Positions 45,600 through 54,974 are shown, numbered from the stretch's first letter. The stretch is DNA of 64,000 nt from Burkholderiales bacterium UBA2463 (GCA_002342295.1 DDPR01000010.1:216362-280361); one strand, 5' to 3'. Program-made: numbers and translations. The notes: generated by a model not told the origin, from the sequence alone.

Positions 45600-46727
45600 T
45601 TAAATCACCACCAGCTCCGCACGAAGGCTGCCCGCACTCTTGAGCGCCTCAAGAATGGCAATGAGTGCCGAAGGCGTGGCACCCACCTGATTCACGGCAT
45701 CCACAATCTGGCGAAGGTCCACACCCGGCTGGAAGAGGAACATGGGCTTGTTGGGCTCATTCACAGCAATGTCTGCGTTCTGAACCGGCGTGGTGGTGCC
45801 TTGGCCGAGCGCGTTGGGCTGGCTCACCTCGTTGGTGGCTGTGACAGTGACCGAGATGGTGCCGTGGGCAACCGCGGCAGCAGTCACCTTCACATTGCGG
45901 CTAATCACCACCGTGCCGGTTCTGGAATTCACCACCACCCGAGCAGGCGGCTCACCAGGCGTGATGTTGAGGTTTTCTACCATGCTCATGAAAGCCACAC
46001 GCTGACCCGTGTCTTGCGGGGCGCGAATGGCCACCGAGACGCCATCGAGCGCCTTGGCTGTGCCCTCACCAAAGGTCTGGTTCACAGCGTTCACCACCGC
46101 ATTGGTGGTGGTGAAGTCAGAGCTGTTCACGTTCAAAAGAACCATCTCGGCGGTATCGAAGGGAGTGGCCACTGAGCGCTCGACTATGGCGCCCGAAGGA
46201 ATGCGCGCGGATGTGGGAACGCCCACCGTCACCTTGGAGCCGGCAGCCTCTTCGCTCACGCCCGTGGCTGTGAGTGCGCCCTGCGCCAGTGCGTACACCT
46301 GGCCGTCCACACCGCGAAGGCTGGTGAGGATGAGGTTGCCACCGCGAAGGCTCTTGGCCTTTCCAATGGCAGACACATTCACATCAATGCGCTGACCGGG
46401 CTTGGCAAAGCCAGGAATTTCTGCAGTCACCATCACCGCAGCGACGTTCTTTACATCGAGCTTGCCACTTGCAGCCGCGTCAAAGTCGCTGATCGAGCCA
46501 TCGACGTTTACGCCCAGTCTGCTGAGCATGGCCCGCATGGTGCTTGCAGTGACCGAGACGTCTGCGCCGTCTCCGGTCCCCTCAAGGCCCACCACCAGGC
46601 CGTATCCGAGCAGCTGGTTAGCGCGCATGCTTGCCACCGAAGAAATATCTTTAATTCGGTCAGCCTGAGCCGATACACCGATTAGGGTGAGTGCGAGCAG
46701 AGCAAGGGTGCGCAAAAAAAATTTCAT
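45600..46727 (-). CDS. flgI: Flagellar P-ring protein FlgI
   Basis: 375 aa from MKFFLRTLALLALTLIGVSAQA, a Sec signal that the longer frame would bury; so 46727 is the start, 1 nt after the flgH stop. DRIKDISSVASMRANQLLGYGLVVGLEGTGD and the closing ALIAILEALKSAGSLRAELVVI are near-invariant in FlgI. It forms the periplasmic bushing around the rod with FlgA as chaperone. Confidence 0.97.
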   Translation of the reverse strand: MKFFLRTLALLALTLIGVSAQADRIKDISSVASMRANQLLGYGLVVGLEGTGDGADVSVTASTMRAMLSRLGVNVDGSISDFDAAASGKLDVKNVAAVMVTAEIPGFAKPGQRIDVNVSAIGKAKSLRGGNLILTSLRGVDGQVYALAQGALTATGVSEEAAGSKVTVGVPTSARIPSGAIVERSVATPFDTAEMVLLNVNSSDFTTTNAVVNAVNQTFGEGTAKALDGVSVAIRAPQDTGQRVAFMSMVENLNITPGEPPARVVVNSRTGTVVISRNVKVTAAAVAHGTISVTVTATNEVSQPNALGQGTTTPVQNADIAVNEPNKPMFLFQPGVDLRQIVDAVNQVGATPSALIAILEALKSAGSLRAELVVI

Positions 46728-46728
46728 C

Positions 46729-47415
46729 TTAGAAAGGCCAGAAGCGATAGAGCAGATCAAGACCCCACGGCGTGCGACTTGCATTGGCAAGGTCACCCGT
46801 TCCTGTGTAAGCAATCTGGGCATTGGCCAGTCGCTTAGAGAACACCGTGCCGCTCGGAGAGATGTCCTCAGGGCGAACAATTCCCGCCACCCGCATGGTC
46901 TCTCCGCCCTCAGTCAGGTCGAGCACCTTCTCGCCCCGAACGACGAGGTTGCCGTTTGCAAGCACCTGGGTGACGGTGACCGCAATAGAGCCGGTGATGG
47001 TCATGTTCTGCTCGGCCGCACCTGTAGCCTTGCTGCTGAGCTTATCGCCGCTCACGTTTAAACCCTTGGTGGCACCCGGAAACGGCAGCTTCGGGATGAG
47101 AGCGGCTGCCGTGGCATTTGCGCTCTCGCGGGCACTCGAGAGGTTGTTATTGCGCTTGGCGTTGGGCGCCTCATCAAGCATCACGGTAATGATGTCGCCC
47201 ACCTTGTAGTCGTGTTTGCGACCAAACCAGTTGTCGTTGCGGCCCCCGTTGTAAATAGATCCACTGGTGGCCACGGGGTTGTCCACGGGCAGCTCCAGCA
47301 CGGGAGCAAATTCCTTGGGTGACATGCGCGCGGTCTGCTGGGTGGCGCACCCGCTCAAAGCGAGCATCACAGCACACACCACCACACCGCAAGAGCGAGG
47401 GAGATCAAACTTCAT
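46729..47415 (-). CDS. flgH: Flagellar L-ring lipoprotein FlgH
   Basis: 228 aa. Lipobox LSGC at residues 20-23; SIYNGGRNDNWFGRKHDYKVGDIITVML and the LVVRGEKVLDLTEGGETMRVAGIVRPEDI segment are FlgH signatures. It forms the outer-membrane ring. FlgP and FlgT, encoded further along, would add an outer H-ring around it. Confidence 0.97.
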   Translation of the reverse strand: MKFDLPRSCGVVVCAVMLALSGCATQQTARMSPKEFAPVLELPVDNPVATSGSIYNGGRNDNWFGRKHDYKVGDIITVMLDEAPNAKRNNNLSSARESANATAAALIPKLPFPGATKGLNVSGDKLSSKATGAAEQNMTITGSIAVTVTQVLANGNLVVRGEKVLDLTEGGETMRVAGIVRPEDISPSGTVFSKRLANAQIAYTGTGDLANASRTPWGLDLLYRFWPF

Positions 47416-47430
47416 GGGCCAGTCCTCGCT

Positions 47431-48216
47431 TTACAGGTTCTGATTAATAAATCTCAGCATGCCGTCAACGGCTGAGATGCTCTTGGAGTTCACTTCATAG
47501 GCGCGCTGGGTCTCGATCATGTTGACCATCTCCTCGACCACGCTCACGTTGGAGGCCTCGAGCATGCCTTGACGAAGAAAGCCCGCGCCCTGAACGCCAG
47601 GAACAAGAACCTGGGGAGGGCCACTGGCTGCGGTCTGCTTGTAGAGGTTCTGGCCGATGGGCTGAAGCCCAGAAGCATTCACAAAGCGAGCCAGTGTGAT
47701 CTGGCCGATCTGCTGCTGGCCACCGCCAGCCACGAGCTCGACGGTGACGATGCCATCACGACCTACTGTCACGGAGGAGGCATTCGCAGGAATAACAATG
47801 GCCGGCTGAAGAAGATCACCGTTGGCCGTGACGAGCTGGCCAGTGGCAGAGAGCTTAAAGCCACCGTCTCGAGAGTAGGCAAGTGTTCCGTCAGCCTGCG
47901 TGATTTGAAAGAAGCCAGGGCCGTCTACGGCAATGTCGAGGGCATTTTCAGTGTTGACCATGTTGCCCTGCGCGTGGATTTTTTCGTTGGCAAGAACGCG
48001 CGTACCGGTTCCGAGCATGAGGCCTGAAGGAGCCTGCGTGTTTGCGCCCGTCTGGCCACCGGCCTGACGAACGTTTTGGTAGAGAAGATCTTCGAAGACC
48101 GCCCGATCTCGCTTAAAGCCCGTTGTATTGACGTTGGCGAGGTTGTTTGAAATGACGCCCATGCGTCGTTGCTGGGCATCTAGGCCGGTCTTGGCAATCC
48201 AGAGTGAGGCATCCAT
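47431..48216 (-). CDS. flgG: Flagellar distal rod protein FlgG
   Basis: 261 aa. ISNNLANVNTTGFKRDRAVFEDLLYQNVRQ at the N-terminus carries the distal-rod-specific insertion, and VVEEMVNMIETQRAYEVNSK closes it. AAGGAGA precedes the ATG and a sigma-54 promoter lies in the 51-nt gap to flgF, so flgGHIJKL can be transcribed apart from flgBCDEF. Confidence 0.97.
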   Translation of the reverse strand: MDASLWIAKTGLDAQQRRMGVISNNLANVNTTGFKRDRAVFEDLLYQNVRQAGGQTGANTQAPSGLMLGTGTRVLANEKIHAQGNMVNTENALDIAVDGPGFFQITQADGTLAYSRDGGFKLSATGQLVTANGDLLQPAIVIPANASSVTVGRDGIVTVELVAGGGQQQIGQITLARFVNASGLQPIGQNLYKQTAASGPPQVLVPGVQGAGFLRQGMLEASNVSVVEEMVNMIETQRAYEVNSKSISAVDGMLRFINQNL

Positions 48217-48246
48217 GCGTGGCTCTCCTTAAGTTGCCATGAACTA

Positions 48247-48263
48247 TGCAATTCGCGTGCCGG
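48247..48263 (-). promoter_or_regulatory. Sigma-54 promoter before flgG
   Basis: CCGGCACGCGAATTGCA on the minus strand: one mismatch in TGGCACG, perfect TTGCA, GG-N10-GC spacing. Expected start about 48236, giving a 20-nt leader that just includes the flgG ribosome-binding site. Confidence 0.8.
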
Positions 48264-48267
48264 GGAT

Positions 48268-49035
48268 TTAGGCCTTCAGAAGCTGAGACCCTGACTCGTC
48301 AATCTCCTTGGCCTGCTTGATAAAGCGAATGCCCGACTCAAAAGAGCGCTCCGCGTCAATGAGGCCCACGAGTGCCGTGATGGGATTCACAGAGCTGCCC
48401 TCAAGAGCGCCTTGGGTGAGCTTGGGTGAGTTGGGGCCCGTCGGAAAATCGCCAGGCTTTGGCTGCCCATTGACGAAGGGGTCAAAAAGGGTGTCTGTGC
48501 GGCGCACGAGCTGCATCTGGCTTGCATCTCGAAGCAGAATCTGACCAACCAAAACCTCCACCTGTGGGGCGGGCTGGGCCGGATCTTTCGCGTAGACCTG
48601 CCCGCGGTCCGTGATGTTGAATCCAAACCCCGCAGGAATAGATATGGGGGTGCCGCCCTCGCCGAGCACTGCAAAGCCCTGGCCATTTTCAAGCACCCCC
48701 TGCTCGTTCAGACGCAGATCTCCTCTGCGAGTGAAGGCGGTGGCGCCATCTCGACCACGCACGCCCATCACGGTCTTCTGCTGAAGGGCAATATCGGTGG
48801 GCTTTCCCGTAACGATGAGGGGGCCCGAATCAAGCTGAATGAAGTCTTTGGCCGCAATCTGAGGCGAAAAACGCGTGTCATAGCCGCTCCCCTCGGTCTT
48901 AATGGCCTCGTATGCCACCTCGTAACTGCGCTTAAAGCCGGTGGTTGTAATGTTGGCCACTTCGTTGGTGAGCACCTGGCGAGCAAGACGCCGCTCGTTA
49001 ATGGCGTTCAGGGAGGTAAAGGCAAGACGATCCAT
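48268..49035 (-). CDS. flgF: Flagellar proximal rod protein FlgF
   Basis: 255 aa. It starts FTSLNAINERRLARQVLTNEVANITTTGFKR and ends in the paired helix LVGLIDAERSFESGIRFIKQ, typical of FlgF; it lacks the FlgG-specific insertion. Order flgE-flgF-flgG is standard. Confidence 0.95.
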   Translation of the reverse strand: MDRLAFTSLNAINERRLARQVLTNEVANITTTGFKRSYEVAYEAIKTEGSGYDTRFSPQIAAKDFIQLDSGPLIVTGKPTDIALQQKTVMGVRGRDGATAFTRRGDLRLNEQGVLENGQGFAVLGEGGTPISIPAGFGFNITDRGQVYAKDPAQPAPQVEVLVGQILLRDASQMQLVRRTDTLFDPFVNGQPKPGDFPTGPNSPKLTQGALEGSSVNPITALVGLIDAERSFESGIRFIKQAKEIDESGSQLLKA

Positions 49036-49055
49036 GGCGAAGTCTTATTTAGGCA

Positions 49056-52000
49056 TTAGCTGCGCAGGTTGATGATGGCCTGCGTGAGCGTGTTGTTCGT
49101 CTCAATCGCCTTGGCGTTGGCCTGGAAGTTTCGCTGTGCAGTGATTAGCTCAATCAGCTCGCTGGTGAGGTCGACGTTCGCACGCTCACGGGCACCGGCT
49201 TTCACAGTTCCGAATCCAGCGGTTCCTGCTTCACCAAGGGTTGCTGTTCCCGACTTAGACGTTGCATAGAAACTCGCATCACCAATCTGGCGCAGTCCCG
49301 TGGGCGCAGTGAAGTTGGCCAAAACCACCTTGGCGAGGTTCTTTTGGGTGCCGTTGGAGTAGTTCGCTGAGACCAGGCCGTTATCACCAATGTCCAGACC
49401 GATGAGGTCACCCTCGGGGCGTCCGTTCTGGTTTTGAGAGAGCACCGAGAAGGGCGAGGAGTACTGGGTAGAGCCGTTGTAATCAATCGCAAACTTCAGC
49501 GTCGCGCCCGTGTCACCAATGGTGGTGGCCTTAAACGATGTGGGCGAGAGCGGCGAGACCAGCTTACCAGCCGTATCGAAGGTGAGTTCGCCCTTCTCGA
49601 GGAAGATGGGCGACCAGAGGTTCAAGGTCTCTGCCTCCGAGAACGAACCGGGGTCGGTGGTCTCAAGGCCATCGCGATCCACGTAAAGCGGAAAGCCCGC
49701 GTCATTTCGAGCCTGAGGGGGCGTGAGCCACTGGCTGGTCGATCCTCGCGCGCTCGGAACATCGGCTAGACCCCAGATGCTGTTCGCAGACACCTTCAAG
49801 AAGGAGTCGTTACCCGAGGTGCCGGTGGTGAATTGGAAGTAGCTCTGGCCGGCACTGTTTTGCAGGATGTCTACCTTGGCTCCGCTGACTGTTCGGCCAA
49901 AGCTGTCTGCAAGGGCGTTGATTCGACGCTCGAGCTCAGTCTTAAACTCACCTGCGGTGTAGTCGGCCTTGGGCGGGATGGTCACGAGCCCCGTGACGTT
50001 ATCCACGGTCACCACGAACGAGTTGTTTGACGCATCAACCCGGAACTTGTTATTGATGTTTAGACCAATCGGGTTACCTTGCAGGACGGCCGGCGAGGAC
50101 GCAATACCGCGCAACGGGGTGGCCGATGTGGTGACCTCTGTTCCCGTGGTTGAGGTGGGAAAACCAAAGAGCGCGTTTGCCGTGGCGCTCGCGTTACTAA
50201 TCTTGATGCTGGAGGAGTCACCCGTCTGGCCCGATGCAACTCGGAAGACGCGTGCGGTGTCGTCAAAGGTCACCTTTACGCCGTAGCGCTGCTCTAAAGA
50301 GTCTCGGATAAGCGCTCCATTCGGGGGGGTCGACACGCCGTACTGACCGGTCGCGCCGTCGGTTAGAGTCGGAAGAACCTCAAGTGAGAGAAGGTCGTTT
50401 CGAGTGTCGCCCCCCGAACTCACGTACACGTCCTTCGCAGTGCTGCTCTTGAAGGTAAAGCCCTGGGTCTTCGGGTCAAACCCCACCGTAATCGTCTTCA
50501 GATTTGCTTTTAGCGTCGCGTCCGACGTCGCGTCGGCGGCAGCATTGATCTTGCGCTGAATGGCGGCCACTACATCCGACGTTTTAACAGCGGAGAGGCT
50601 GGTGAAGTCGGCATTTGCTGAGGGCGGCTCGGTCAGCGAGATGGTGACGGTCTGACCTGCGGTTGGCGAGGCACCAGCAGTATCAACCACTGCAACCTTC
50701 AGGAGATCGACCTTGCCGTTGTTCTTTAGGGAGGTGAAATCGAAGTAACGCTCATCGCCCAGCTGCTTATTAATGATGTTTGTGATCTCTGCGGCCATCT
50801 CTGCGCCGGTGTACTTCGTGGTCGAGCCATTGAGGTAGGAGAGGTCGACCGTGACAGGGAGCTTGGAGCCATCGACATTCAGCTTGAACGTAATGTCACC
50901 TGCGTTAGACGTACCAGCCGTGAAGTTCTCGCCCGACGTCTGCGCGGTCGTCGTAGCCCCCGATGTAATTGTGAAATTGGTGGCTGCGATTGAGTTGGTG
51001 CCGGTTTTTGTCAAAACCAGTGCACCCGAACCGCTCACAGACGCCGTGTAGGTAAGACTCGCGGCGTTAATCTTTGCCGCAATCTGGCTGGCGACAGTGG
51101 ATGACGTGGACGAAGGGCCAGCGAGTACTGCCAAGGTGGTTGTTCCGTCGTCGAACGAGTAATAGTTCCCGGCGGTTACTGAGCTAATAACTGGAAGAGT
51201 TCTTGAGTCACCCACTGCTGCAGCACTCGTCGAGACGGTGCTCGGTGAGCTCGTATCCATACTTTGAAATTTAGGGGCGAAATCAGTGGGCAGTGGCACC
51301 CCCTTTGCAGAGGAGGCAAGTACCAAGGCTGAGCCACTAACACTTGCGGTGTATGGGGCCGGTGAGGCATTGATGAGGTCCCGAAGACCGTTCAGAACAT
51401 CGGTGGCGTTCGTGCTCGGAGCAGTGACCTGGAAGGTGCGAGTTCCGTCAGTGAAGGCATAGACCTGACCCTGCGCTGCGCTGCTCAGCGTTGGCATGGT
51501 CACACTCTGCGCTGCGGGCACCACAGGCGTAGAGAGCTGGCCGAGCTTGGTCTGAACGTCAAATCCGTTTTTCCAGTCCGTGACCAAGGCCACGTTCATC
51601 GGGTCACCGGCCACGCTCGCAGGAGACGAGGCCTCGGGATTCTTCAGATCGTTGTATTTGAAGAGCTTGGTAACACCGCGAGCAATGTTTTCTGCGGGAA
51701 TGTCGCCCTCAGACTTGATCTCGCCATACTTATTAACGTAGTACTTGCCGCCCTTTTCGTCGCTCGCCTGGATGAGGAGCTCGTCAAGCTTGGTGTCACC
51801 AATGTAGACATAGGTCTGCCACTTGTTGTTGGGGTCGGCTGGGGTCGCGGCCTTGGTCTTCTTGTAGTAAACGGTTGCAAGGTAGCTGTTACCACCCGCG
51901 TCGAACACCGTCACCGCGGTGTTGAGGTTGTATGTTGTTGCGTCGTTCTTATCAAACGGAGCGGTAATAACGGTTCCGCTTGCCGGCAGGTTCAGGCCCA

Positions 52001-52481
52001 GCTCCACATTGGTGGTCTGGCGTGCGTCGCCCGTGGTCGCCTTGGGAATAATGAGCTTCTTCAGGTTTGTAAGGTCAGCTTTTCCGGAGGAGTCCACGGT
52101 TGCGGCCTGGAGCGCCTGGCCGGCTGAGTTCACCACCGCAAGAGATGAGTCCAGAACAAAGGTTCCGTTTCGGGTGTAAATGTCCTGCAGTCCGTCTGCA
52201 GACTTCAGCGGAAAGAAGCCGTCACCGGTAATGGCAATGTCTAGCGAGCTTGCAGACACCTGAATGTTTCCCTGAGAGAACTCTTGGGTCACCGACTTGA
52301 GCGACACACCCTGACCAATCACAGAGGAGGCCTTTTGCAGAGGCGAGGTCGCGAAGATGTCTCCAAAGTCTGCACGCGAGCGCTTAAAGCCAGTCGTTCC
52401 CACGTTGGCAATGTTGTTCGACGTGACTGAGAGCTGCGCAGTTGCAGCGTTCAGACCAGTTAGGGCGGTATAGAAGGACAT
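49056..52481 (-). CDS. flgE: Flagellar hook protein FlgE, greatly enlarged
   Basis: 1141 aa against about 400 in enteric bacteria. The N-terminus (SFYTALTGLNAATAQLSVTSNNIANVGTTGFKRSRADF) and C-terminus (NVDLTSELIELITAQRNFQANAKAIETNNTLTQ) are canonical hook sequence. Between them, about residues 280-950, lie extra beta-rich domains with repeated YTASVSGSALVL-like blocks near 380 and 480. Large inserts imply outer hook domains. The frame is open over 3.4 kb with normal codon use. Confidence 0.95.
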   Translation of the reverse strand: MSFYTALTGLNAATAQLSVTSNNIANVGTTGFKRSRADFGDIFATSPLQKASSVIGQGVSLKSVTQEFSQGNIQVSASSLDIAITGDGFFPLKSADGLQDIYTRNGTFVLDSSLAVVNSAGQALQAATVDSSGKADLTNLKKLIIPKATTGDARQTTNVELGLNLPASGTVITAPFDKNDATTYNLNTAVTVFDAGGNSYLATVYYKKTKAATPADPNNKWQTYVYIGDTKLDELLIQASDEKGGKYYVNKYGEIKSEGDIPAENIARGVTKLFKYNDLKNPEASSPASVAGDPMNVALVTDWKNGFDVQTKLGQLSTPVVPAAQSVTMPTLSSAAQGQVYAFTDGTRTFQVTAPSTNATDVLNGLRDLINASPAPYTASVSGSALVLASSAKGVPLPTDFAPKFQSMDTSSPSTVSTSAAAVGDSRTLPVISSVTAGNYYSFDDGTTTLAVLAGPSSTSSTVASQIAAKINAASLTYTASVSGSGALVLTKTGTNSIAATNFTITSGATTTAQTSGENFTAGTSNAGDITFKLNVDGSKLPVTVDLSYLNGSTTKYTGAEMAAEITNIINKQLGDERYFDFTSLKNNGKVDLLKVAVVDTAGASPTAGQTVTISLTEPPSANADFTSLSAVKTSDVVAAIQRKINAAADATSDATLKANLKTITVGFDPKTQGFTFKSSTAKDVYVSSGGDTRNDLLSLEVLPTLTDGATGQYGVSTPPNGALIRDSLEQRYGVKVTFDDTARVFRVASGQTGDSSSIKISNASATANALFGFPTSTTGTEVTTSATPLRGIASSPAVLQGNPIGLNINNKFRVDASNNSFVVTVDNVTGLVTIPPKADYTAGEFKTELERRINALADSFGRTVSGAKVDILQNSAGQSYFQFTTGTSGNDSFLKVSANSIWGLADVPSARGSTSQWLTPPQARNDAGFPLYVDRDGLETTDPGSFSEAETLNLWSPIFLEKGELTFDTAGKLVSPLSPTSFKATTIGDTGATLKFAIDYNGSTQYSSPFSVLSQNQNGRPEGDLIGLDIGDNGLVSANYSNGTQKNLAKVVLANFTAPTGLRQIGDASFYATSKSGTATLGEAGTAGFGTVKAGARERANVDLTSELIELITAQRNFQANAKAIETNNTLTQAIINLRS

Positions 52482-52510
52482 GTCGGACTCTCCTGGGGCT
52501 CTGGCTAGGC

Positions 52511-53206
52511 TTAGCCTTTAATCTGTTTAACTTGACTGAAGTTCACGGTGGCGCCGCTCTGGGTCTCAATCACCAGATCGCTGCCATCCGAATTCATGGT
52601 GACGCCCTTTACGACGTCGGGCGTGGCAATGGGCACCTTGGTTACCGTGCCACCCATTCCCGTGACGGTGGCCACCACCTTGTAGCTGCCATCAGTCATT
52701 TTTGTTCCGGCGTTGTCGGTGCCGTCCCAGCGAACCGTGACGTCTCCGGGCAACTGACGGCCAAGCTCCTGGCTCTTCACAAGAACGCCGTTAGCGTCAT
52801 AGACGCTCAGATTGACTGCGCGCGCGCCCTCAGGAACGCTAATGACGCCGCTGATTGGCGCTCCGTTTTTAAGAATGGCTGGACCATTGGGAACGGCAAC
52901 CTGCTTTCCAATGAGGGCTGAACCATTCAGGAGTTGCTGGCCCTTGAGCGTTGCAATGAGGGTATTGAGGTTGGTGCTCATATTGGTTGTTGCTTCCAGC
53001 TGCGAGAACTGCGCAAGCTGAGCCACAAACTGCTCGTTCTGCATGGGGTCAAGCGGGTTCTGGTTCTTGAGCTGCGTGGTAAACAGCGTTAAGAACTCCT
53101 TTTGACCCATCTGCTCGTTCTGAACCTTGGTGTAGTCAACCTTTTGCGAGCCCGCCAGGGTGGGGATCGATGCAGGGGGTGTGTAGGTGCTTGCGTTCAC
53201 ACTCAT
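52511..53206 (-). CDS. flgD: Hook cap protein FlgD
   Basis: 231 aa. The exported N-terminal segment with QKEFLTLFTTQLKNQNPLDPMQNEQFVAQLAQFSQLEA is the FlgD signature; a Tudor/FNIII-like C-terminal domain follows. It caps the growing hook, then leaves. Its start overlaps the flgC stop (4 nt). Confidence 0.96.
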   Translation of the reverse strand: MSVNASTYTPPASIPTLAGSQKVDYTKVQNEQMGQKEFLTLFTTQLKNQNPLDPMQNEQFVAQLAQFSQLEATTNMSTNLNTLIATLKGQQLLNGSALIGKQVAVPNGPAILKNGAPISGVISVPEGARAVNLSVYDANGVLVKSQELGRQLPGDVTVRWDGTDNAGTKMTDGSYKVVATVTGMGGTVTKVPIATPDVVKGVTMNSDGSDLVIETQSGATVNFSQVKQIKG

Positions 53207-53625
53207 GCCTTGGTTACCTCCAGCGTTTTCATCATGAGAGCCTTGGCGGTATTCACCACCTCAACGTTGTTCTGGTAGGCGCGTGCGGCGGCCATCATCT
53301 CCACCATCTCAGTCACCTCGTTCACGTTCGACATGTAGACGTAGCCGTCTTTGTCGGCGTTGGGGCTGCCCGGCTCATACACACGTGGGTTGGGGTTTTG
53401 CAGATCCACAATGTTGGCTACGCGCACGCCGCCCACGTACTGCGCACCTGCGTGCGTGTCCGACTGCTGCATCAGGGCCTTAAAGACCGAGCGCTTTGCC
53501 TTGAACGCACCGTCCTCTGTGGGGGCGGTTGTGTTTTGGTTGGCCAGGTTGGAGGCGGTAAGGTTCATGCGCGTGAGCTGCGCATGAAGGGCTGTGCCGG
53601 CAACGCCAAAGATGTTGTCAATCAT
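53203..53625 (-). CDS. flgC: Flagellar proximal rod protein FlgC
   Basis: 140 aa. FGVAGTALHAQLTRMNLTASNLANQNTT at the start and VNEVTEMVEMMAAARAYQNNVEVVNTAKALMMKTL at the end are the paired rod helices of FlgC. Lies between flgB (17-nt gap) and flgD. Confidence 0.96.
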   Translation of the reverse strand: MIDNIFGVAGTALHAQLTRMNLTASNLANQNTTAPTEDGAFKAKRSVFKALMQQSDTHAGAQYVGGVRVANIVDLQNPNPRVYEPGSPNADKDGYVYMSNVNEVTEMVEMMAAARAYQNNVEVVNTAKALMMKTLEVTKA

Positions 53626-53642
53626 GTGGGATTCCCCTTGCC

Positions 53643-54029
53643 TTAGTCGCCACGCAGGGCTTTTCGAATGCCCGAGATGCGATTCTCAAGAAACATCAAG
53701 GTGGCCTGGTAGTCGGCCGTGGCCTTGCCAAACTGGGCCTGCTCAACGGCCATCTCAACGGTGTTTCCGTCGGTAGCGCTGTTAAACGGTGTACGAAAGA
53801 GCGTTCCGTCGGTGTCGTTTCCGAGGGATGCGGTCTGGATGTGTTTGTCCTGGGTGGTGCGCATGGTCACGCCCTCCACGCCAGCAATGAGCTTTTTAAA
53901 GTCGAGATCGCGAGCCTTGTAGTTGGGGGTGTCCGCATTGGCAATGTTTTGAGACAACATTTCGACGCGACGATTCCGAACCGCCAGCGCGCGCTCATGT
54001 ATGCCCAATGCGTTATCGAAGAGACCCAT
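53643..54029 (-). CDS. flgB: Flagellar proximal rod protein FlgB
   Basis: 128 aa from MGLFDNALGIHERALAVRN. AGGGGG lies 8 nt before this ATG, whereas the TTG two codons upstream would be only 2 nt from it, so 54029 is the start. QNIANADTPNYKARDLDF is the FlgB rod motif. It follows the LysM/SLT-like gene by 21 nt. Confidence 0.96.
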   Translation of the reverse strand: MGLFDNALGIHERALAVRNRRVEMLSQNIANADTPNYKARDLDFKKLIAGVEGVTMRTTQDKHIQTASLGNDTDGTLFRTPFNSATDGNTVEMAVEQAQFGKATADYQATLMFLENRISGIRKALRGD

Positions 54030-54050
54030 GCTCAAAACCCCCTAAAGGAT

Positions 54051-54932
54051 TCAACTCATTCCACGACTAGCAATCCATGTGCCAGTGGCCGTCGGCAAGG
54101 GCTTGCCGCGCTGCTGAGCGAGCAGGTGGGAATAGAGCTTGGTGCTTGCGTTCTCTACGAGCCCCTTGCGCAGCGAGGCCCGCGTAATGGCCCCATTGGG
54201 GTCCGCACCCTCATAGAGTTTTCTTGCCTGGGGGCCGGGGATGGCAAGGGGGGCATGAAGTTGCCGCTCTTGCCGGCTCGAGGGGTGCAGCACAGTGAGG
54301 TAGAGGGTGTCGAGCGAGGCAGGCTTATAGGCCGAGAGCCCCGTGTCTGCAAAGTACTGATCAACGAGGTCGAGCTGCTCAAGCGTGCTGAGCTTGAGAA
54401 TCTTCTCGGGGTTCTTGCCATAGCCCACGCTTGCGGCACCGCGATCGGGGCCACTACAAAACTGAATGATTCCGTGGCAATTGCCGTTGGTGGCCTTGGG
54501 GTTCATGCCATCACTCTCCATGAGCACCACGCGGGCAAAATCGTCTGGAACGAATTTGTGCACGCGCGCCATGTCAAGAATTCGGCGGCGAACCTCGTCT
54601 TGATCGGCCGCGGGCACATAGCCCAGCTCAACCGCCCTGCTCAGTGTGCGCTCCAAGACCCGATGCGCGCTCTGGGTGGGCGGGGCCATCGACACCGCAG
54701 AGACGGCACTTGGCGCCGACCCCTCGGAAGAGGCGCGCAGAGCCGACGAAAAATCGATGACCTGTCCGGCAAAGATGAGATCTGGATTGCCAATGCCGTT
54801 TTGCTCGGCCACCCTGCGGGTGGCGGCCATCACATCTTTGAATGGCATGGCAGAAGCATCGGCTCCCTCGGTCCGAAGTGCCCTTCGGGTGAGTGCGAGC
54901 AGGGTGTCGCCAGATTGGACTTGGACTTTCAT
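54051..54932 (-). CDS. LysM / lytic transglycosylase-like protein at the head of the rod operon
   Basis: 293 aa. Residues 1-62 are a LysM (VQVQSGDTLLALTRRAL, then FAGQVIDF). Residues about 118-230 resemble SLT transglycosylases: MESDGMNPKATNGNCHGIIQF has the catalytic-type Glu139-Ser and the GxxQF turn, and YxxDTGL follows. There is no Sec or Tat signal, so export through the flagellar apparatus is plausible, as for FlgJ. FlgJ here lacks its muramidase domain, which makes this the best candidate for opening peptidoglycan for the rod. The start is uncertain: the predicted sigma-54 start site is only 3 nt upstream of this ATG. Confidence 0.8.
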   Translation of the reverse strand: MKVQVQSGDTLLALTRRALRTEGADASAMPFKDVMAATRRVAEQNGIGNPDLIFAGQVIDFSSALRASSEGSAPSAVSAVSMAPPTQSAHRVLERTLSRAVELGYVPAADQDEVRRRILDMARVHKFVPDDFARVVLMESDGMNPKATNGNCHGIIQFCSGPDRGAASVGYGKNPEKILKLSTLEQLDLVDQYFADTGLSAYKPASLDTLYLTVLHPSSRQERQLHAPLAIPGPQARKLYEGADPNGAITRASLRKGLVENASTKLYSHLLAQQRGKPLPTATGTWIASRGMS

Positions 54933-54945
54933 GATCCAAACCCAA

Positions 54946-54962
54946 TGCATGGGCTATGCCAA
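54946..54962 (-). promoter_or_regulatory. Sigma-54 promoter of the transglycosylase-flgB operon
   Basis: TTGGCATAGCCCATGCA on the minus strand, GG-N10-GC, sharing TGGCATAGCC with the site at 37875-37891. The predicted start, about 54935, is almost at the ATG of the downstream gene, so that mRNA would be close to leaderless or the true start is further in. Confidence 0.7.
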
Positions 54963-54974
54963 GGCGCTTGCTGC

